Shown one piece after another: positions 34,307 to 42,604 of a stretch of 64,000 nt of DNA. The position numbers and the translations under genes were made by a program. Origin of the DNA: Nonomuraea purpurea (GTDB taxonomy: Bacteria; Actinomycetota; Actinomycetes; Streptosporangiales; Streptosporangiaceae); contig NZ_JBHSBI010000021.1 of the NCBI RefSeq assembly GCF_042650645.1, forward strand, positions 1 through 64,000. Reading direction: 5' to 3'. Position 1 is the stretch's first letter; each line of letters begins with the position of its first letter. The notes beneath the pieces were generated by a model that had not been told where the DNA came from, did no database searches, and worked only from the letters and a program-made list of their open reading frames with translations.

Positions 34307-35026
34307 TCAGGGACGGCGCAGCCGGGTGACGAACTTATAGCGGTCGCCTCGGTAGAGGGATTGCGCCCACTCGACCGGGTTGCCGTCGGCGTCGAACGCG
34401 TGCCGCGTGAGCAGGAGCATCGGCAGGCCGACGTCGACGCCCAGGGCCTTGGCGTCGTAGGGGGTGGCCAGCACGGTCTCGATGATCTCCTCGGCGTCCG
34501 TGAGCCGCACGTTGTAGGCGTTGTGCAGCGTCTCGTACAGCGACGCGTGCACTTCCAGCTCGCGCCGCAGGCGCGGGAAGCGCCGCGCCGACAGGTGGGT
34601 CGTGTCGATCGAGACCGGCTCGCCGTTGGCCAGTCTGAGCCGGTGGATGCGCAGCACGCGCCCGCCGGGGTTGATGGCCAGGCGGCGGGCGAGCGCCTCG
34701 TCGGCGGTGATGTAGCCGATCTCCAGGATCTTGGTGTCGGGCTCCAGCCCGGCCGTGCGCAGGTCGCCGATGTACGAGGTCAGCTGGAGCACCTGCGCCA
34801 CCTTCGGCTGGGCCACGAACGTGCCCTTGCCCTGGATGCGCAGCAGCCGGCCCTCCACGACAAGTTCGGTCAACGCCTGCCTGACCGTGGTGCGCGAGGT
34901 CTCGAACCGCACGGCCAGCGTGCGTTCCGGCGGCAGCGCCGTGCCGGGGGACAGGCTCTTGGTGAGCTCGAGCAGGCTGCGTTTCACGTCGTAGTACTTG
35001 GGAACGCGGGGGCTGTCGTCTGTCAC
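34307..35026 (-). CDS. GntR/HutC-family regulator with UTRA domain (DasR-like)
   Basis: 239 residues. Winged helix at ~10-75 (LPPERTLAVRFETSRTTVRQAL, then IQGKGTFV) and a UTRA ligand domain from ~90 to the end (SIDTTHLSARRFPRL, VEWAQSLYRGDRYKF). The arrangement matches DasR-type regulators that sense amino-sugar phosphates. No amino-sugar genes are adjacent, so the ligand assignment is tentative; other HutC-type ligands are possible. Confidence 0.88.
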   Translation of the reverse strand: MTDDSPRVPKYYDVKRSLLELTKSLSPGTALPPERTLAVRFETSRTTVRQALTELVVEGRLLRIQGKGTFVAQPKVAQVLQLTSYIGDLRTAGLEPDTKILEIGYITADEALARRLAINPGGRVLRIHRLRLANGEPVSIDTTHLSARRFPRLRRELEVHASLYETLHNAYNVRLTDAEEIIETVLATPYDAKALGVDVGLPMLLLTRHAFDADGNPVEWAQSLYRGDRYKFVTRLRRP

Positions 35027-35523
35027 GCTCTCACCTTCACTTCTGCCACGGCGGTGAGGGCGTGTCTGGTCACCGCGAGATCATCGGAACTCACATATGC
35101 CCGAGCGGTCAACCGCGGACCGGAGCAACCGAGCGCTGCCCAGCGCGTGCGGCTCCTGGCCCGCGCGGATCCGGGCAGCACAGGGTGGCGCGGCTCCGGT
35201 TGATGCAGCTCAGGTTGATTGTGAAGGATATCCACAGCAGAGTGCGCGATCGCAACCGAGGCCGGTTCACGAGCCGTGTCGCGCGGGGACCCGCCGCCCG
35301 TGTGGATCACCTCCGGATCACCCCGCACCGCCCCGTCCAGGCTTCTGACCTGGACCGACGGTGTGACGCTTCTCACAATATGAGATTTCGAGATAGGTCC
35401 AGCCGAGTAGACGATGCCGTATGCGCTGCAACATCGGGGATGAGCTGAGTTCTGCCCCCGTATCCAGCGCGCATTCAGGGGGTCGGTTTGGATGTTGCGG
35501 GGAAAAGCACGCATGATGCAGTC
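35027..35523. other. Intergenic region between the GntR gene and pdtaS
   Basis: About 500 bp holding the divergent promoters of the GntR-family gene and pdtaS. An AT-richer patch near 35370-35400 (TCACAATATGAGATTTCGAG) is a plausible promoter area. No convincing coding frame, repeat or RNA is seen. Confidence 0.45.
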
Positions 35524-36993
35524 GTGCCGACTCTCAGCGACCTCGTAGCCCGCCACACCGCCCTCGACGCGGCGGACCTCGACTGGCTGCACTCGCTGGT
35601 CTCCGACTGGCAGCTGCTGGCCGACCTGTCCTTCGCCGATCTGGTCCTGTGGGCGCCGCTCCTGGGTGAGAACGGCTGGATCGCCATCGCCCAGATGCGC
35701 CCCACGACGGGGCCCACCGTCTACCACGACGACATCGTCGGCACCGTGGCGGCCAAGGGCGAGCGCCACCTCATCGACACCGCGTGGAACGAGCGGCGCA
35801 TCTGCCGTGAGGGCGACCCCGACTGGTCGACGGGCGTCCCGGTGCGGGAGGAGACCATCCCGGTGCGCCGGGCGGTCGACAACGGCGAGGGCCGCTTCCT
35901 GGCGGTGATCCAGCGCTCCACGAACCTCTCCTCCGCGCGTACTCCCTCGCGCCTGGAACTGACCTATCTGCAAAGCGCCTCCGACCTGGCGCAGATGGTG
36001 GCCGAGGGGCGTTTCCCCTTCTCCGGCGAAGAGCCGATCCTGGTCCGCTCGCCGCGCGTCGGCGACGGGCTGCTCAGGCTCGACAGGGCCGGACGCGTCA
36101 CGTACGCCTCGCCGAACGCCCTGTCCGCCTACCGCCGGCTCGGCCTGCACGCCGATCTGGTCGGCGCCGAGCTGGGCCGGGTCACCGCCACGTTGTGCTA
36201 CTCCGACGAGCCGATCAACGAAGACCTCATGATCGTTGCCAGCGGGCGTGCGGCCAAGGAGACCGAGGTCGAGTCCGGCGGCACGATCGTGCAGCTCAGG
36301 GCCATTCCGCTGATCGTCGGCGGCGGCCGCATCGGCGCGCTGGTGCTCATCAGGGACGTGACCGAGCTGCGGCGGCGCGAGCGCGAGCTGATGACCAAGG
36401 ACGCCACCATCCGCGAGATCCACCACCGGGTCAAGAACAACCTCCAGACCGTCGCCGCGTTGCTCAGATTGCAGGCGCGGCGGCTGCAGGTGCCCGAGGG
36501 CCGGGAGGCTCTGGAGGAGGCGGTACGCCGGGTCGGGTCGATCGCGATCGTGCACGAGACGCTGTCTCACGCGCCGGAGGAGTTCGTGGACTTCGACGAG
36601 ATCGCCGACCGGGTGATCGCGATGGCGGGGGAGGTGTCGTCGCCGGAGGTGGCGGTGACACCGCGGCGGGTCGGGGAGTTCGGTGTGTTGCCGTCGCTCA
36701 TCGCCACACCGCTGGCCATGGCGTTGACGGAGTTGTTGCAGAACGCGTTGCAGCATGGCCGGCCCAAGCGTCTGGAGGTCGTGGTCGATCCCGAGCTCGA
36801 CCGGCTGAACGTCACCGTCTGGGACGACGGCGGCGGCCTGCCCGACGGCTTCGACCTCGAAAGCTCCACCAGTTTGGGGCTGCAGATCGTCCGTACGCTG
36901 GTGGTCGGGGAGCTGTCAGGCAAGCTCTCCATCCAGCCCCGCCTCGAGGGCGGCACCGAGGTGGCGTTGTCGATCCCGCTGCCCTCGGCCTGA
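35524..36993 (+). CDS. pdtaS: Sensor histidine kinase PdtaS (HisKA_2/HWE type)
   Basis: 489 residues from GTG 35524 (MPTLSDLVARHTAL), the same opening as mycobacterial PdtaS; the frame is open 12 codons further to a TTG. Cytosolic: a GAF-like N-terminal domain (~1-150), a PAS domain (~180-285), then the HisKA_2 box EIHHRVKNNLQTVAALLRLQ with phospho-His301 (H300 adjacent) and an ATPase domain (TELLQNALQHG, DDGGGLP). The known partner PdtaR is an ANTAR antiterminator; it is not in this window. WhiB lies convergently 9 bp away, as in M. tuberculosis. Confidence 0.93.
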   Translation: MPTLSDLVARHTALDAADLDWLHSLVSDWQLLADLSFADLVLWAPLLGENGWIAIAQMRPTTGPTVYHDDIVGTVAAKGERHLIDTAWNERRICREGDPDWSTGVPVREETIPVRRAVDNGEGRFLAVIQRSTNLSSARTPSRLELTYLQSASDLAQMVAEGRFPFSGEEPILVRSPRVGDGLLRLDRAGRVTYASPNALSAYRRLGLHADLVGAELGRVTATLCYSDEPINEDLMIVASGRAAKETEVESGGTIVQLRAIPLIVGGGRIGALVLIRDVTELRRRERELMTKDATIREIHHRVKNNLQTVAALLRLQARRLQVPEGREALEEAVRRVGSIAIVHETLSHAPEEFVDFDEIADRVIAMAGEVSSPEVAVTPRRVGEFGVLPSLIATPLAMALTELLQNALQHGRPKRLEVVVDPELDRLNVTVWDDGGGLPDGFDLESSTSLGLQIVRTLVVGELSGKLSIQPRLEGGTEVALSIPLPSA

Positions 36994-37002
36994 GGGATTG
37001 CC

Positions 37003-37257
37003 TCAGGCGGTGGCGCGGGCGCGGGCGCGGACGCTGCGACGCTTGAGCGCGCGGCGCTCGTCCTCGCTCATACCGCCCCAGACGCCGGCGTCCTGGCCGG
37101 ACTCCAGCGCCCACTTCAGGCAGGCCTCGACGGCCGGACAGGAACGACACACCTGCTTGGCCTCTTCGATCTGCATGAGTGCCGGTCCGGTGTTGCCGAT
37201 CGGAAAGAACAGCTCGGGGTCCACGTCACGGCAGGCAGCTCGGTGGCGCCAGTCCAT
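37003..37257 (-). CDS. whiB1: WhiB-family iron-sulfur transcriptional regulator (WhiB1-like)
   Basis: 84 residues. The four [4Fe-4S] ligands are Cys9, Cys37, Cys40 and Cys46, at the same numbering as M. tuberculosis WhiB1, followed by the GVWGGMSEDERR turn and a basic Arg-rich tail that binds DNA. WhiB1-type proteins bind the primary sigma factor and respond to nitric oxide. Its position beside pdtaS supports orthology. A 274-bp upstream region contains its promoter. Confidence 0.94.
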   Translation of the reverse strand: MDWRHRAACRDVDPELFFPIGNTGPALMQIEEAKQVCRSCPAVEACLKWALESGQDAGVWGGMSEDERRALKRRSVRARARATA

Positions 37258-37531
37258 GCGTTCACTCCTTAGTAGATGGAGCCTGTGGTCGGCTCCGTGC
37301 GGCTACTACTTTGTGAAGAGTTTCACTAACTTGCGCGAACAATTACCCGGAACCTGTGGGGACCGGGATTGCCCGCTGACAACCGGAGGACCTCTTGGGT
37401 TTGTTAAAGGTCCTACGTTCCGACGTCAATGTTGAGACTGTCAGCCACGGAGAGTGCACGCAAGGGGGTTGGCGGGAAGTTTTGGCGGTTGTGGATGTCG
37501 GATGCGTCACACAATGACCGAATGTAACCGG

Positions 37532-38497
37532 CTAGACCAGAACTTGTAACGCGTTCGGTGTAGACCGGAATGTTACGGTTTCGCATTCGCCCAGGTAGTC
37601 GCCATCCAGCTCGAAGGCCACAGGGCGCTCGGAGGCGATCGTGAATTCGCTCTCGTCGTGGAGCTGGACGAGGTTCCGACCCGACGGAAGCGCCTCACTC
37701 TCCGTGAGAATGTGGTGGAGCAGTGGTGCGATGGAGGTCACACCCATGCGGCGCAACCCCAGGAAGTCCAGGCCCGTCTCGAAGCCGGCCCACGGGGTCG
37801 GCCGCACCGGGGTGCCGCCCACGTACGTCCACGGCGAGGTGTTGGAGACGATCGCCATGAAGATGCCCCTGGCGGTCGGTATCCCCGGACCTGTCAGGGT
37901 CATCGACGGACGCCGCTTGTCCGTGGCCAGATAGTGCCGTAGAGCCGTGTTCACATACCGTGCGGGGGTAGCCTTGCGCCCAGACCCGCGCAGGCCCTCC
38001 ACGGCCCGTATGACCTCGGCGTCGTACCCGAGCCCCGTGCAGAAGGTGAAGTATCTGCTCTGCCCCTCCCAAAGGGCCTGCCCCAAGCCGACGGTTTTGC
38101 GGCGGTCCTCCCGCAGGGCCTCCAGCACCGCCCCGGTCGACTCCACCGGATCGTTCGGCAGCCCCAGGGCCCGCGCGAAGACGTTGGCGCTGCCGCCCGG
38201 GATGACGACGAGCGCGGGCCGCCCCGCGCTCGGATCGTCGCCGAGCTCGAGCTCCTCGCCGTCCACCGGGTTCAGCAGACCGTTGACGGCCTCGTTGACC
38301 GTCCCGTCTCCGCCGAGCACCGCCACCATGTCGTATCCCTTGGCCCGGGCGGTGGCCGCCAGCGCGGCGGCGTGGCCCCGGTAGCGGGTCTCCTCCACCG
38401 AGAGATCAACGGCCGCGCCGAAGGCACGGATGAGCACGTCACGCGTACGGCCATTCGTGGTCGTGGCCTTGGGGTTCACCAGCAGCATCGCGCGCAT
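37532..38497 (-). CDS. Diacylglycerol kinase family lipid kinase
   Basis: 321 residues. N-terminal MRAMLLVNPKATTTNGRT and the catalytic GGDGTVNEAVNGL are signatures of the DAGK_cat fold; VVIPGGSANVFARALGLP follows as expected. Such enzymes phosphorylate diacylglycerol or related lipids at the membrane, feeding phosphatidic acid to phospholipid or mannoside synthesis. Exact lipid substrate unassigned. Confidence 0.92.
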   Translation of the reverse strand: MRAMLLVNPKATTTNGRTRDVLIRAFGAAVDLSVEETRYRGHAAALAATARAKGYDMVAVLGGDGTVNEAVNGLLNPVDGEELELGDDPSAGRPALVVIPGGSANVFARALGLPNDPVESTGAVLEALREDRRKTVGLGQALWEGQSRYFTFCTGLGYDAEVIRAVEGLRGSGRKATPARYVNTALRHYLATDKRRPSMTLTGPGIPTARGIFMAIVSNTSPWTYVGGTPVRPTPWAGFETGLDFLGLRRMGVTSIAPLLHHILTESEALPSGRNLVQLHDESEFTIASERPVAFELDGDYLGECETVTFRSTPNALQVLV

Positions 38498-38586
38498 AAC
38501 GCCAGCGTAGCCCGTGAATCCCGCCCGTCTTATCGCCGAACGTCCGGTTTCCCCGTCATGTATGTCACGCAGGGTAGGGTGCAGGC

Positions 38587-38976
38587 GTGAACCGACGCCC
38601 GCTTACCCTCCTCATCGCCGCCGCAGTCGTCGCCCTGGAAGGGCTGGTCGCGCTCGGGCTCGGCGTCTTCGTGGCGGTGGAGACGCTGACGGGAAGGCCG
38701 GACGACATGACGTCCGCCGCGGCCGAGGCGGTCTTCGGCCTGCTGATCGGCGCCGGGCTGCTCTGGGTCGCCTGGGGCGGGTTGATCAAGATGGAGCGGT
38801 GGGGGAGGTCGCCGGCCGTGCTGGCCCAGATCTTCATGTTGCCCATCGCCGTCACGCTGATCCAGTCGGACCAGCCGCAGCTCGGGATCCCGGTGATCGT
38901 GGCAGCCCTGGCCGGGTTCGCGACGCTGCTGGCGCCTCCCACCACCCACGCGCTCTACGGTGACGGCCAGGCCTAG
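38587..38976 (+). CDS. Small integral membrane protein, function unknown
   Basis: 129 residues from a GTG. About four hydrophobic segments (residues ~7-30, 45-68, 78-93, 98-118) with few charged residues between them. No recognised domain. The 3' end overlaps the convergent sigma factor gene by 4 bp. Confidence 0.7.
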   Translation: MNRRPLTLLIAAAVVALEGLVALGLGVFVAVETLTGRPDDMTSAAAEAVFGLLIGAGLLWVAWGGLIKMERWGRSPAVLAQIFMLPIAVTLIQSDQPQLGIPVIVAALAGFATLLAPPTTHALYGDGQA

Positions 38977-39752
38977 TCGTCCGCGGTCAGGCCCTCGCGC
39001 AACTGCGCGAGGGTGCGGGCGAGCAGACGCGAGACGTGCATCTGGGAGATGCCCAGCTCGGTGGCGATCTGCGACTGCGTCATGTTGCCGAAGAAACGCA
39101 GCAGCAGGATACGTTTCTCACGGGGCGGGAGCCGTTCGAGCAGCGGCTTGAGCGACTCGCGGTATTCGACGCCTTCGAGTGATTCGTCCACGATGCCCAG
39201 CGAGTCGGACACCGCGGGGGCGTCGTCGTCGCCGGAGTCGGGCGCGTCGAGCGACACGGTGGAGTAGGCGTTGGCCGACTCCAGGCCCTCGAGCACCTCC
39301 TCCTCGGTCATCTTCAGATAGGAGGCCAGCTCCGCCACTGTCGGGGCCCGGCCCTCGCGCTGCGACAGATCGCTTATCGCCTTGGTCAGCGAGAGCTTGA
39401 GCTCCTGCAGGCGGCGCGGCACCCGCACCGCCCAGCCCTTGTCGCGGAAATGGCGCTTGATCTCGCCGACGATGGTGGGCGTGGCATAGGTGGAGAACTC
39501 CACGCCGCGGTTGAGGTCGAAACGGTCGATCGACTTGATCAGGCCGATGGTGGCGACCTGGGTGAGGTCGTCGAGCCATTCGCCTCTGTTGCGGAAGCGG
39601 CGAGCCAGGTACTCGACCAAGGGAAGGTGAAGCTCGACCAGCTCATCCCTGATGCGCTGGCGGCGCGGCTCCTCGGGGCCCAGCTCGGCCAGCTCGGCGA
39701 AGAGCATGCGGGCGCGCACCCTGTCGGGCACGGCGTGTTCGCTGGTGGCCAT
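38973..39752 (-). CDS. sigF: RNA polymerase sigma factor, SigB/SigF/SigG subfamily
   Basis: 259 residues from ATG 39752, preceded at good spacing by AAAGGA; a GTG at 39773 overlapping the anti-sigma stop is an alternative. Regions 2, 3 and 4 are complete: LVEYLARRFRNRGEWLDDLTQ, FSTYATPTIVGEIKRHFRDK, VPRRLQELK, and the HTH MTQSQIATELGISQMHVSRLL. This group directs general stress or developmental genes in actinobacteria. It is encoded directly after its likely anti-sigma kinase. Confidence 0.93.
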   Translation of the reverse strand: MATSEHAVPDRVRARMLFAELAELGPEEPRRQRIRDELVELHLPLVEYLARRFRNRGEWLDDLTQVATIGLIKSIDRFDLNRGVEFSTYATPTIVGEIKRHFRDKGWAVRVPRRLQELKLSLTKAISDLSQREGRAPTVAELASYLKMTEEEVLEGLESANAYSTVSLDAPDSGDDDAPAVSDSLGIVDESLEGVEYRESLKPLLERLPPREKRILLLRFFGNMTQSQIATELGISQMHVSRLLARTLAQLREGLTADD

Positions 39753-39769
39753 GGCTCCAGTCCTTTCCG

Positions 39770-40195
39770 TCACGCCGGCCTCGCTGCGCCTCGGCGCTTA
39801 CGCAGGACGATCGCCATGCGATCGGGAGAGTCTGTCACCGCGTCGACGTCGTCGGCCAGGGCGGTGAGCACCATCCAGGCGAAGTCGTCGCGCTTGGGCG
39901 CGGAGCTCCCGACCGTCGCGACCTCAACCCTGACCTGCATCTCTTGCCCGGTCAACTCGAACTCGGCGGTGAGGTCGGTGCCCGGCACCGCCTCGCTCAG
40001 CAGCATGGCGCACGCCTCGTCGACCGCGATCCGCAGATCTTCGATCTCGTCCAGCGTGAAGTCCAGCCGCGCCGCCAGCCCGGCGGTGGCCGTACGCAGC
40101 ACAGACAGGTAGGCACTCGCGGCGGGGAGCCTGATGCTCACCACGTCGCGGATGCCGGCCGCGCCTTCCGCGCGCGTCTCGGTTTCCTCGGTCAC
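39770..40195 (-). CDS. rsbW: RsbW-like anti-sigma factor (HATPase-type serine kinase)
   Basis: 141 residues from GTG 40195 behind a near-perfect AAGGAGGAAC site. It has the Bergerat-type fold of RsbW/SpoIIAB proteins: LPAASAYLSVLRTATAGLA, then DLRIAVDEACAMLL, the N-box region. In canonical kinases this helix carries an Asn that binds magnesium-ATP; here Met occupies the area, so kinase activity is uncertain while sigma binding is likely. It is coupled to the sigma gene by a GTGA overlap or a short gap, depending on the sigma start. No anti-anti-sigma gene is adjacent. Confidence 0.85.
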   Translation of the reverse strand: MTEETETRAEGAAGIRDVVSIRLPAASAYLSVLRTATAGLAARLDFTLDEIEDLRIAVDEACAMLLSEAVPGTDLTAEFELTGQEMQVRVEVATVGSSAPKRDDFAWMVLTALADDVDAVTDSPDRMAIVLRKRRGAARPA

Positions 40196-40313
40196 GTTCC
40201 TCCTTGCGTACGTCCGGGAGGCGCTGCACGCCGCCGCCCGCCGTATCCGACGCCAACTGCAACTTACCGCCCCGGAGAGGTGCTTGGACGAATCAGACTC
40301 GCCATCAACGGAA

Positions 40314-40348
40314 AAGGCTCTGTGCGGTCCGGGACCACACAGAGCCTT
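40314..40348 (-). terminator. Rho-independent terminator after sodN
   Basis: Strong hairpin: AAGGCTCTGTG (40314-40324) pairs with CACAGAGCCTT (40338-40348), with further pairing of GGTCC and GGACC inside. It lies 10 nt past the sodN stop on the minus strand, and TTTTCC follows the hairpin in that direction. Confidence 0.85.
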
Positions 40349-40358
40349 ATGTGCCGTT

Positions 40359-40760
40359 TTAGGCGGCCTTGGTCTCCCAGAAGATCTTGGAGATTTCGTC
40401 GATCTTGCCCAGCAGGTCCTCGGCCTTGGAGACTTCGACGGTGCCCTTGGCCCCGGCGGCGCCCGCGAGCTTCGTGGCGTCCCAGAAGAGCTGGTGAAGC
40501 TGAGGGTACTGCTCGAGGTGCGGCGGCTTGAAGTAGTCGGTCCACAGCACCCACAGGTGGTGCTTGACCAACTCGGCGCGGTCCTCCTTGATGGACAGCG
40601 CGCGGGCGCGGAAGACCGGGTCGTCGTTGGCCGCGTACTTCTCCATGATCGCCTTGACCGACTCGGCCTCGATGCGGGCCTGGGCGGGGTCGTAGACCCC
40701 GCAAGGCAGGTCGCAGTGCGCGGAAGCGACATGCTTGGGTCGTAGCAGTCGTGCGAGCAT
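40359..40760 (-). CDS. sodN: Nickel superoxide dismutase
   Basis: 133 residues. After a 14-residue propeptide (MLARLLRPKHVASA) comes the nickel hook HCDLPCGVYDP; cleavage before His15 frees the N-terminal amine, and His1, Cys2 and Cys6 of the mature protein bind nickel. The remainder is the four-helix bundle of NiSOD. It converts superoxide to peroxide and oxygen in the cytoplasm. The processing protease is encoded divergently just upstream. A good AAGGAAGGAC ribosome site supports the start. Confidence 0.97.
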   Translation of the reverse strand: MLARLLRPKHVASAHCDLPCGVYDPAQARIEAESVKAIMEKYAANDDPVFRARALSIKEDRAELVKHHLWVLWTDYFKPPHLEQYPQLHQLFWDATKLAGAAGAKGTVEVSKAEDLLGKIDEISKIFWETKAA

Positions 40761-40850
40761 CAGAAAGTCCTTCCTTGATGCTGAATCAGCTTGGTCCACA
40801 ACCGACCTTACTCGGGTCCGGAACGCCTGCGGAGTAGGGGGTCAACGCCC

Positions 40851-41147
40851 ATGAGAGTCCGTGTTGAGGGTGATTCCATGCGTCCCGCGCTGGTCCCCGG
40901 CGACTGGCTGCTCGTCCGCCGGGGCGCCACCGTCCGCCCCGGGGACATCGTCGTGGCCAGGCTTCCCGACGATCCCGACCAGCTCATCGTGAAACGGGCT
41001 CAGTGGCACGGGGCGGACGGGTGGTGGCTGGAGAGCGACAACCAGCGGGCCGGCGGGCGGCGCGACAGTTGGGATTTCGGTCCTGTCGCCGACATCGTCG
41101 GGCGGGTGGTGCTGCGGTACTGGCCGCTGGTGCGGCGGCGCGTTTGA
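40851..41147 (+). CDS. sodX: Nickel-type superoxide dismutase maturation protease (S26 family)
   Basis: 98 residues, a minimal S26 signal-peptidase-like domain: nucleophile Ser9 in EGDSMRP and general base Lys48 in LIVKRAQW. No membrane segment is seen, consistent with a cytoplasmic partner rather than a secretory peptidase. It sits back to back with sodN, the standard arrangement, and should remove the sodN propeptide. Start ATG 40851 gives the expected family length of ~90-100. Confidence 0.92.
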   Translation: MRVRVEGDSMRPALVPGDWLLVRRGATVRPGDIVVARLPDDPDQLIVKRAQWHGADGWWLESDNQRAGGRRDSWDFGPVADIVGRVVLRYWPLVRRRV

Positions 41148-41177
41148 AACTCGCGACCCGAGTCGATGGGGTGATCG

Positions 41178-41603
41178 TCAGGAGGCGTTCCTGCGGCGGG
41201 CGCGGTAGGCGGCCACGTTCGCGCGGGTGGCGCAGCGGGGGGAGCAGTAGCGGCGGGAGCGGTTGGAGGAGGTGTCGAGGAAGGCGGTCGCGCAGCGGGG
41301 CTCCTGGCAGCGGCCGAGCCGGTCCACGCCCAGCTCCGCCACCACCGCGGCCAGGCCCATCACGGCGCTGGCTGCGGCGTCCTCGGCCAGGTGGAGGTGC
41401 CAGCGCTGGCCGTCGTGAGCCGAGAGCTGGGGGCGTACGGGGTAGCGCACGAGCAGGGCGTTGAGGCGTTGCGCCACGGCCTTCTCCTCGCCCGCCGCGT
41501 CGAACACGGCGGTCAGCTCCTCGCGCAGGCGGCGGAGCTCGGGCGGCGGGTCAGGATCGTTGACCAGCCGGATCGCCCACTCGGCGTAAGAGGTCAGGTC
41601 CAT
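41178..41603 (-). CDS. CGNR zinc-finger / ABATE-domain protein
   Basis: 141 residues. The N-terminal part resembles the ABATE domain (LVNDPDPPPELRRLREELTAVF); the C-terminal finger is CQEPRCATAFLDTSSNRSRR then YCSPRCATRANVAAYRARR, with the usual CGNR motif replaced by CATR. Proteins of this kind are putative stress-linked regulators in actinobacteria with no established target. Its tail resembles the C-terminal module on the TetR protein at 11434-12252. Confidence 0.85.
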   Translation of the reverse strand: MDLTSYAEWAIRLVNDPDPPPELRRLREELTAVFDAAGEEKAVAQRLNALLVRYPVRPQLSAHDGQRWHLHLAEDAAASAVMGLAAVVAELGVDRLGRCQEPRCATAFLDTSSNRSRRYCSPRCATRANVAAYRARRRNAS

Positions 41604-41823
41604 GCGGGAGTATTACACGAGAAGGGGCCCAGGGGGTCTTCGTCGCGCCGCTTGAGGGCTCGCGAGAGGTGAGTTGTGCGACGGCGGGGCTTGAGATATG
41701 CGGGCAGGGCTGGAACGGGCCGCGCGGGCGCGTCAGAGGGCCCCCGGCCCCCCCAGCGGCGGTCTCGCCTCCCGCGACGGCTACGGCCTTGATCGAAGGC
41801 GGCCGAGCGGGAAGGCACCGACA

Positions 41824-41851
41824 GGCGGGGCGGCCATGGAGGCGCCCCGCC
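41824..41851 (-). terminator. Possible terminator hairpin after the amino-acid ABC operon
   Basis: GGCGGGGCG (41824-41832) and CGCCCCGCC (41843-41851) form a 9-bp stem with a 10-nt loop, 10 nt beyond the stop of the ATP-binding protein gene on the minus strand. The following T content is low, so confidence is moderate. Confidence 0.5.
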
Positions 41852-41860
41852 GGGGGCGGG

Positions 41861-42604
41861 TTACTCCTCCGGGTGGAGGACGCGGCGCAGGAACGCGCGG
41901 GTGCGTTCCTGCTGCGGGTCGCCGATCACCTGCGCCGGTGCCCCGTCCTCGACGAGGACCCCGCCGTCCATGAACACGACCCGATCGGCCACCTCGCGCG
42001 CGAAGCCCATCTCGTGGGTGACCACGAGCATGGTCATGCCCTCCTCGGCCAGTTTGCGCATGACGGTGAGCACGTCGCCGACGAGTTCGGGGTCCAGCGC
42101 CGAGGTGGGCTCGTCGAAGAGCATGAGGTCGGGGTTCATGGCCAGCGCCCTGGCGATCGCGACCCGCTGCTGCTGGCCGCCCGAGAGCTGCCCCGGCAGG
42201 GCGTCGCATTTGGCGCCGACTCCGACCTTGTCCAGGTTCTCCCTGGCGACGATCTCGGCTTCCTTCCTGCTCCGCTTCAGCACCCGCTGCTGGGCGATCA
42301 TCACGTTCTGCAGCGCAGTCATGTGGGGGAACAGGTTGAACTGCTGGAAGACCATGCCGATGGCCCGTCTGACGGCGTCGATGTCCACGTCGGGGTGGGT
42401 GACCTCGACGCCCTTGACGAAGACCTGGCCCCTGGTCGGCTGCTCCAGCAGGTTGACGCAGCGCAGCAGGGTGGACTTGCCCGAGCCGGACGGGCCGATG
42501 ACGCAGACCACCTGGCCCGGGTCGACCGTCATGTCGATGCCCTTGAGCACCTCGTTCTTGCCGAAGTGCTTGTGCAGGTCTCTGAGCTCGATGGCGTGCG
42601 TCAT
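41861..42604 (-). CDS. Polar amino-acid ABC transporter ATP-binding protein (GlnQ/GluA type)
   Basis: 247 residues: Walker A GPSGSGKST, Q-loop VFQQFNLFPHMT, signature LSGGQQQR, Walker B LMLFDEPTSALDPE, H-loop VTHEMGFAREV. This is the polar amino-acid uptake family, for glutamate, glutamine or similar. The ATG overlaps the permease stop by 4 bp. Confidence 0.95.
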   Translation of the reverse strand: MTHAIELRDLHKHFGKNEVLKGIDMTVDPGQVVCVIGPSGSGKSTLLRCVNLLEQPTRGQVFVKGVEVTHPDVDIDAVRRAIGMVFQQFNLFPHMTALQNVMIAQQRVLKRSRKEAEIVARENLDKVGVGAKCDALPGQLSGGQQQRVAIARALAMNPDLMLFDEPTSALDPELVGDVLTVMRKLAEEGMTMLVVTHEMGFAREVADRVVFMDGGVLVEDGAPAQVIGDPQQERTRAFLRRVLHPEE

